Shown: in pieces, positions 4,960 through 7,389 of the stretch
Layout: every line of letters begins with the position of its first letter
How positions within the stretch are numbered: position 1 is the first letter of the stretch
DNA from: Planctomycetota bacterium
Lineage (GTDB): Bacteria > Planctomycetota > Phycisphaerae > Phycisphaerales > UBA1924
DNA: 7,389 nucleotides
Reading direction: 5' to 3'
Assembly (NCBI GenBank): GCA_017303565.1
Contig: JAFLCM010000119.1
Coordinates: 1 to 7,389 of the forward strand
Translations under genes and position numbers: made by a program
The notes under the pieces: model-generated
The model's input: the letters and a program-made list of their open reading frames with translations, nothing else
The model's database searches: none
Told to the model about the DNA's origin: nothing

Positions 4960-6753
4960 TCAGTCGGCCACGGGCCACAACCGCAAATCGGGGGGCTTCG
5001 TGGACCGCGGGTCCACCGATCGAAACACCCCGCCGTCGTCGATCCCGTCATCCCCCACCGAGTACACCGTCAGCACCCCATCGCAAACAACGACGCGCAG
5101 CGGCGCGGGCGGATCCCGGAGCCGGTCGGCCGGAGCGCCGGGGAGCAGGTCTGGAATGCTCGCTCGCACGTCATCGGGGTACGCCCCGTGCCGCCGGCGA
5201 TAGACCTCGGCGCCGATCGCAAGGAGCGCGGCGTCCCGAAGCATCTCCCCGCGGTCGAACGACTCCCGCGCTCGCTCGACGCTGACCGCCACGCCGCCAA
5301 GCACGGGATTGCGGAACCGTCCCCGCGCGTCGAGCAGATCGCGGATCTGCCGCTTGAACTCGGTCTTGTTCGTTGCGCCCAGAAGGTGCTCCTGCGCGAG
5401 CCGGTAGTAGCGATCGACGCCATCCTGAACCTCTCGGCGCCCCGGCGCCATCGGGCTGAAGCCCGGCTGATTCTTCGGGTCATCACTGAACCCGAAAGCG
5501 GCCAGGCGACGCGTCACCACGCCGTCACCGTTCCCGTCGTCGGTGTAGGCACGCTGCACAACATCCTGGCCCATGAGCCGTTCCATGCGCAGCGACCGAT
5601 CGACCCGGACGATGCTCAGCCGGTGCGCCAACCGCACCAGGCTCGATTCGTCGAGCAGCCCGGGGGCTTCCGCGAGCGTGCGATTCAGCGTGCCTGCGGC
5701 CCGGGCGCAGAGGCTCACACCGACCAGCCGGTCGATGAGCGTCGGGCAACCGCACAGGTGCCGCGCCATGGACAACTGAGCGCTGACCGCTCGCTCGACA
5801 CGCGGCGCGTCACCCGCCCTCACGGCGGCGGGCACCTCGATGTCCGACAGAATGTTGGTCGTCATTCGCATCAGCGAAAGGTGCGGCAGCAGCACACCCA
5901 CGAGCGCCGGGTTCTCTTCCTGCTCCGCTGACTCGAACTCTTCCGGCACAGCCGCCCTCCCCAAGAGCCCTTCGGTCGCGGCCCCGACCAACGGGTCTGT
6001 CCCGGTCCGCATGAGATAGCCCATGTCCGACTTCGACTCCGCCAGCGACAGCCGTTCGAACGCGGGTTCAGCGGCCGCGAGGTATTGCCCGACGCTGATC
6101 CACAGAGGATGCTCGTCCGCCAACGTCCAGAGATCAGGCTCCTCGGTCCTGCCGGTCAGCGGCGGAGCGCCCAAGTTCCCGAGCGCGATGAGCGCCTCCC
6201 GGTACACCGGCCAAGCCCGCTCGCCCTCCGGCGTCTTCAGAATCTCGGCGTTGAGTTCCGCGAGGTAGTTCCGCGAGATTGTCGGCTCGCCCCACGAATA
6301 CCAGGCCGCCCGCCAGCCGGTCCACGCCGCCGCCGCCAGCAGCACGAGGCCCAGGCACGCCCACGCCCGCACCCAGATTTTCCAGGCAAGCGGGCGCTTG
6401 CGCCTCGTCGCGCGCCGGATGAGTTTCGCCGCCGTTGCCGCGTCGCCGAAGCCCTCGATCGCTTCCATCTCGCCGCTCCCTGCGTTGAACGCATCGCGGA
6501 AATGAGCCGCCAGTTCGCGGGCCACATCAACCTGCTCACCCCGCCACAGCCGTGTGCGCCGCACGACCTCGAGCACCAACGCCTCGGTCCGCGCCGGCAG
6601 TCCCTCCCGCCCGACAACCCACTCCGTGTCCAGCCGCCCGGTGATTCGTCCGCGGAGCACGTCGCGGACCGGCGTGTTGGAAAGCCGCCGACCAAGGCCC
6701 CGCGCGTCCACGCACCCGTCCGGCGTCGTCGAAGCCGCGGGCGCACCTTTCAT
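4960..6753 (-). CDS. PadR-coupled membrane protein: HAAS/permease-prefix-like N-terminus, one TM helix, large ectodomain
   Basis: A protein of 597 residues starting at the ATG that overlaps the padR stop by 4 bp (ATGA). Residues 25-123 are cytoplasmic and resemble the HAAS/permease-prefix-like domains encoded next to PadR genes: VARELAAHFRDAF (77-89), AIEGFGDAATAAKLIRRA (98-115), then the basic RRKRPLAWK (117-125). One transmembrane helix follows at about 129-150; the positive charges before it predict the N-terminus inside and the rest outside. Residues 155-597 are a mainly helical ectodomain with ERAWPVYREAL (178-188), a CxC pair (Cys334, Cys336) and an EF-hand-like acidic loop DGNGDGVVT (406-414). 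The C-terminal part (about 505-575; EVYRRRHGAYPDD, VYSVGDDGIDDGG) resembles the pseudopilin-type tail common in planctomycete proteins. No enzyme motif is recognised. By analogy with PadR/HAAS pairs it may antagonise or signal to the PadR protein; this is inference. rdgB follows 85 bp downstream. Confidence 0.82.
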   Translation of the reverse strand: MKGAPAASTTPDGCVDARGLGRRLSNTPVRDVLRGRITGRLDTEWVVGREGLPARTEALVLEVVRRTRLWRGEQVDVARELAAHFRDAFNAGSGEMEAIEGFGDAATAAKLIRRATRRKRPLAWKIWVRAWACLGLVLLAAAAWTGWRAAWYSWGEPTISRNYLAELNAEILKTPEGERAWPVYREALIALGNLGAPPLTGRTEEPDLWTLADEHPLWISVGQYLAAAEPAFERLSLAESKSDMGYLMRTGTDPLVGAATEGLLGRAAVPEEFESAEQEENPALVGVLLPHLSLMRMTTNILSDIEVPAAVRAGDAPRVERAVSAQLSMARHLCGCPTLIDRLVGVSLCARAAGTLNRTLAEAPGLLDESSLVRLAHRLSIVRVDRSLRMERLMGQDVVQRAYTDDGNGDGVVTRRLAAFGFSDDPKNQPGFSPMAPGRREVQDGVDRYYRLAQEHLLGATNKTEFKRQIRDLLDARGRFRNPVLGGVAVSVERARESFDRGEMLRDAALLAIGAEVYRRRHGAYPDDVRASIPDLLPGAPADRLRDPPAPLRVVVCDGVLTVYSVGDDGIDDGGVFRSVDPRSTKPPDLRLWPVAD

Positions 6754-7124
6754 GCCCCACCCCCGATCATCCCGACCCGCGCCGGCTCGGAACCGGCGTG
6801 CACCCCCACCCCCAGCGCCGCCATCGCCCGCGACAGCCGCTCCCACTGCGCGGTGTCGCTGCTGAGCCGCTTCTTCCCCGCGCCGGTCAGGCTGTAGTAC
6901 TTTCGCTCGCGTCCCCCCTCCTCGCGCCACGCCGCCTTGATCAGCCCCTTCGCCTCCAAGTTGTACAGCATCGGGTACAGCGTGGACTGCCCCATCGCCA
7001 GGACCCCCTCGGTCCGGGCGGCCAGCGCCTCGACGAGCTCGTACCCGTACATCTCGCCGCGCTCCAGCAGTTTCAGCACCGCCAAGGGGCCGGCGCCGCG
7101 CATCAGCTCGGATTCAACCTTCAT
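6750..7124 (-). CDS. PadR family transcriptional regulator
   Basis: A 124-residue winged helix-turn-helix repressor of the short PadR type. Signature stretches are LKLLERGEMYGYELVEAL (17-34), the recognition-helix region GQSTLYPMLYNLEAKGLI (45-62) and the wing GRERKYYSLTGAGKK (71-85). A short C-terminal helix (about 88-105) would serve dimerisation, followed by a Gly-rich tail. PadR proteins are usually repressors that sense a small molecule or a partner protein. The ATG at 7124 is chosen over the upstream GTG at 7169 and ATG at 7157 because it has a good Shine-Dalgarno (GGAGG, 5 nt away) and gives the normal family N-terminus; the upstream starts lie inside the dyad. Its TGA overlaps the ATG of the membrane-protein gene, so the two are almost certainly translated from one message with coupling. 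Autoregulation through the upstream dyad is likely. Confidence 0.94.
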   Translation of the reverse strand: MKVESELMRGAGPLAVLKLLERGEMYGYELVEALAARTEGVLAMGQSTLYPMLYNLEAKGLIKAAWREEGGRERKYYSLTGAGKKRLSSDTAQWERLSRAMAALGVGVHAGSEPARVGMIGGGA

Positions 7125-7128
7125 CGGG

Positions 7129-7135
7129 ACCTCCC
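7129..7135 (-). promoter_or_regulatory. Ribosome binding site of padR
   Basis: On the minus strand the sequence GGGAGGT carries a GGAGG core 5 nt before the ATG at 7124. It is the clearest Shine-Dalgarno in the window, and it settles the padR start against the in-frame GTG at 7169. Confidence 0.75.
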
Positions 7136-7153
7136 GGCGCTCACCTTGGCGCC

Positions 7154-7178
7154 GCATACTATGCGTCACATAGCATAC
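7154..7178. promoter_or_regulatory. Candidate PadR operator overlapping the padR promoter
   Basis: A dyad CTATG-N5-CATAG (7159-7163 and 7169-7173) is flanked on both sides by the same hexamer GCATAC (7154-7159 and 7173-7178); extended 10-base arms match at 8 of 10 positions. It is AT-rich against a very GC-rich background and lies 30 bp before the padR ATG. PadR-family operators are typically dyads of the ATG...CAT kind, and autoregulation is common. On the minus strand -10-like hexamers TATGCT (7177-7172) and TAGTAT (7161-7156) lie within the dyad, so bound repressor would block polymerase. No clear -35 is seen. The repeat is direct observation; operator function is inferred. Confidence 0.65.
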
Positions 7179-7238
7179 GACGCCCGGGTCCGGTCCGGTT
7201 CCCGCCCATCCCGACGAAAAACCAGCCCGCCCCGCCCC
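7179..7238. other. Intergenic stretch between the EVE gene and the padR dyad
   Basis: About 60 bp of GC-rich sequence. It contains a tandem TCCGG repeat (within 7188-7198) and, on the minus strand, a run of five T about 17-21 nt after the EVE stop codon that could belong to a weak terminator, but no proper stem precedes it. A -35 element for padR would be expected near 7190-7200; none matches well. Nothing else is recognised. Confidence 0.3.
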
Positions 7239-7389
7239 TCAACCCCCCGCCATCCCCAGGATCGCCGCCGCCAGCGGCCCCGGCACCTCCATCACGCTCA
7301 GCCGCGACTGCCGCACCAGCGCGAAATCCGCGAACCGCTTGTCGCCCTTGATCGCCGCCAGCGTCACCGGCTCCGCGAGCGCCCGCACC
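7239..7389 (-). CDS. EVE domain-containing protein (C-terminal fragment at window edge)
   Basis: The last 49 residues and the TGA stop are visible on the minus strand; the start lies beyond the right edge. The stretch EPVTLAAIKGDKRF, then FALVRQSRLSVMEV, matches the C-terminal part of EVE (PUA-like) domain proteins, where a PVTL...IK segment precedes LVRQxRLSVxPV. EVE proteins are about 150 residues long and bind modified bases in DNA or RNA; free-standing bacterial copies are widespread and mostly uncharacterised. The usual final stretch after RLSVMPV (T-x-x-E-W) is replaced here by an Ala/Gly-rich end (PGPLAAAILGMAGG). It is co-oriented with padR, but the dyad and promoter region between them suggest separate units. 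Confidence 0.8.
   Translation of the reverse strand, partial: VRALAEPVTLAAIKGDKRFADFALVRQSRLSVMEVPGPLAAAILGMAGG

Noticed and set aside
5188..6897. Plus-strand frames of 247 and 270 codons antisense to the membrane protein gene
   Set aside because: Both are Arg/Pro/His-rich shadows; the minus-strand frame has a TM helix, recognisable motifs and the ATGA coupling to padR.
7125..7169. padR starting at the in-frame GTG (7169) or ATG (7157)
   Set aside because: Both lie inside the dyad, lack a good Shine-Dalgarno, and add residues not typical of PadR; the ATG at 7124 has a strong one.
1..7389. tRNA, rRNA, CRISPR, insertion sequence, riboswitch or attachment site
   Set aside because: No cloverleaf, repeat-spacer array, transposase, terminal repeats or conserved riboswitch pattern was found on either strand.

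Overview
This is a GC-rich window with closely packed genes and no intergenic stretch above about 120 bp. The overall look is of a chromosomal housekeeping region of a Planctomycetota bacterium, probably class Phycisphaerae. The main support is a PadR regulator coupled to a membrane protein whose N-terminus resembles the HAAS/permease-prefix type and whose ectodomain ends in a pseudopilin-like tail; I recognise this pairing from that group. The diderm-type lipoprotein enzyme Lnt and the secreted HEAT-repeat protein fit as well. The taxonomic call is inference from protein style, not from a marker gene.

Layout. At the left edge (1-771, minus) is the N-terminal part of a class III adenylate cyclase fused to an AAA/NACHT-like ATPase; it runs off the window. 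Just upstream of it, on the same strand, is a small predicted lipoprotein with a Dabb (dimeric alpha-beta barrel) domain (814-1224). Across a 49-bp divergent promoter region lies apolipoprotein N-acyltransferase lnt (1274-3001, plus), then a secreted HEAT-repeat protein (3081-4235, plus). Converging on it from the right is a minus-strand series, in transcription order: a partial EVE-domain protein (C-terminal 49 residues, right edge), a PadR-type repressor (6750-7124), its membrane partner (4960-6753) and the nucleotide-pool sanitation enzyme rdgB (4257-4874).

How the genes relate. padR and the membrane gene share an ATGA stop/start overlap and form a self-contained module. A 25-bp dyad in front of padR (7154-7178) is the natural candidate autoregulatory operator. 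The Dabb lipoprotein is a predicted substrate of the enzyme encoded by its divergent neighbour lnt. Both genes have a TAnnnT hexamer 6-7 bp before the start codon and no Shine-Dalgarno sequence, which suggests leaderless transcripts. rdgB, lnt and the EVE protein are ordinary housekeeping-type genes. No tRNA, rRNA, CRISPR array, insertion sequence or phage signal was seen. The least described item is the PadR/HAAS-like/ectodomain module; nothing here amounts to a clearly new defence or mobile system.
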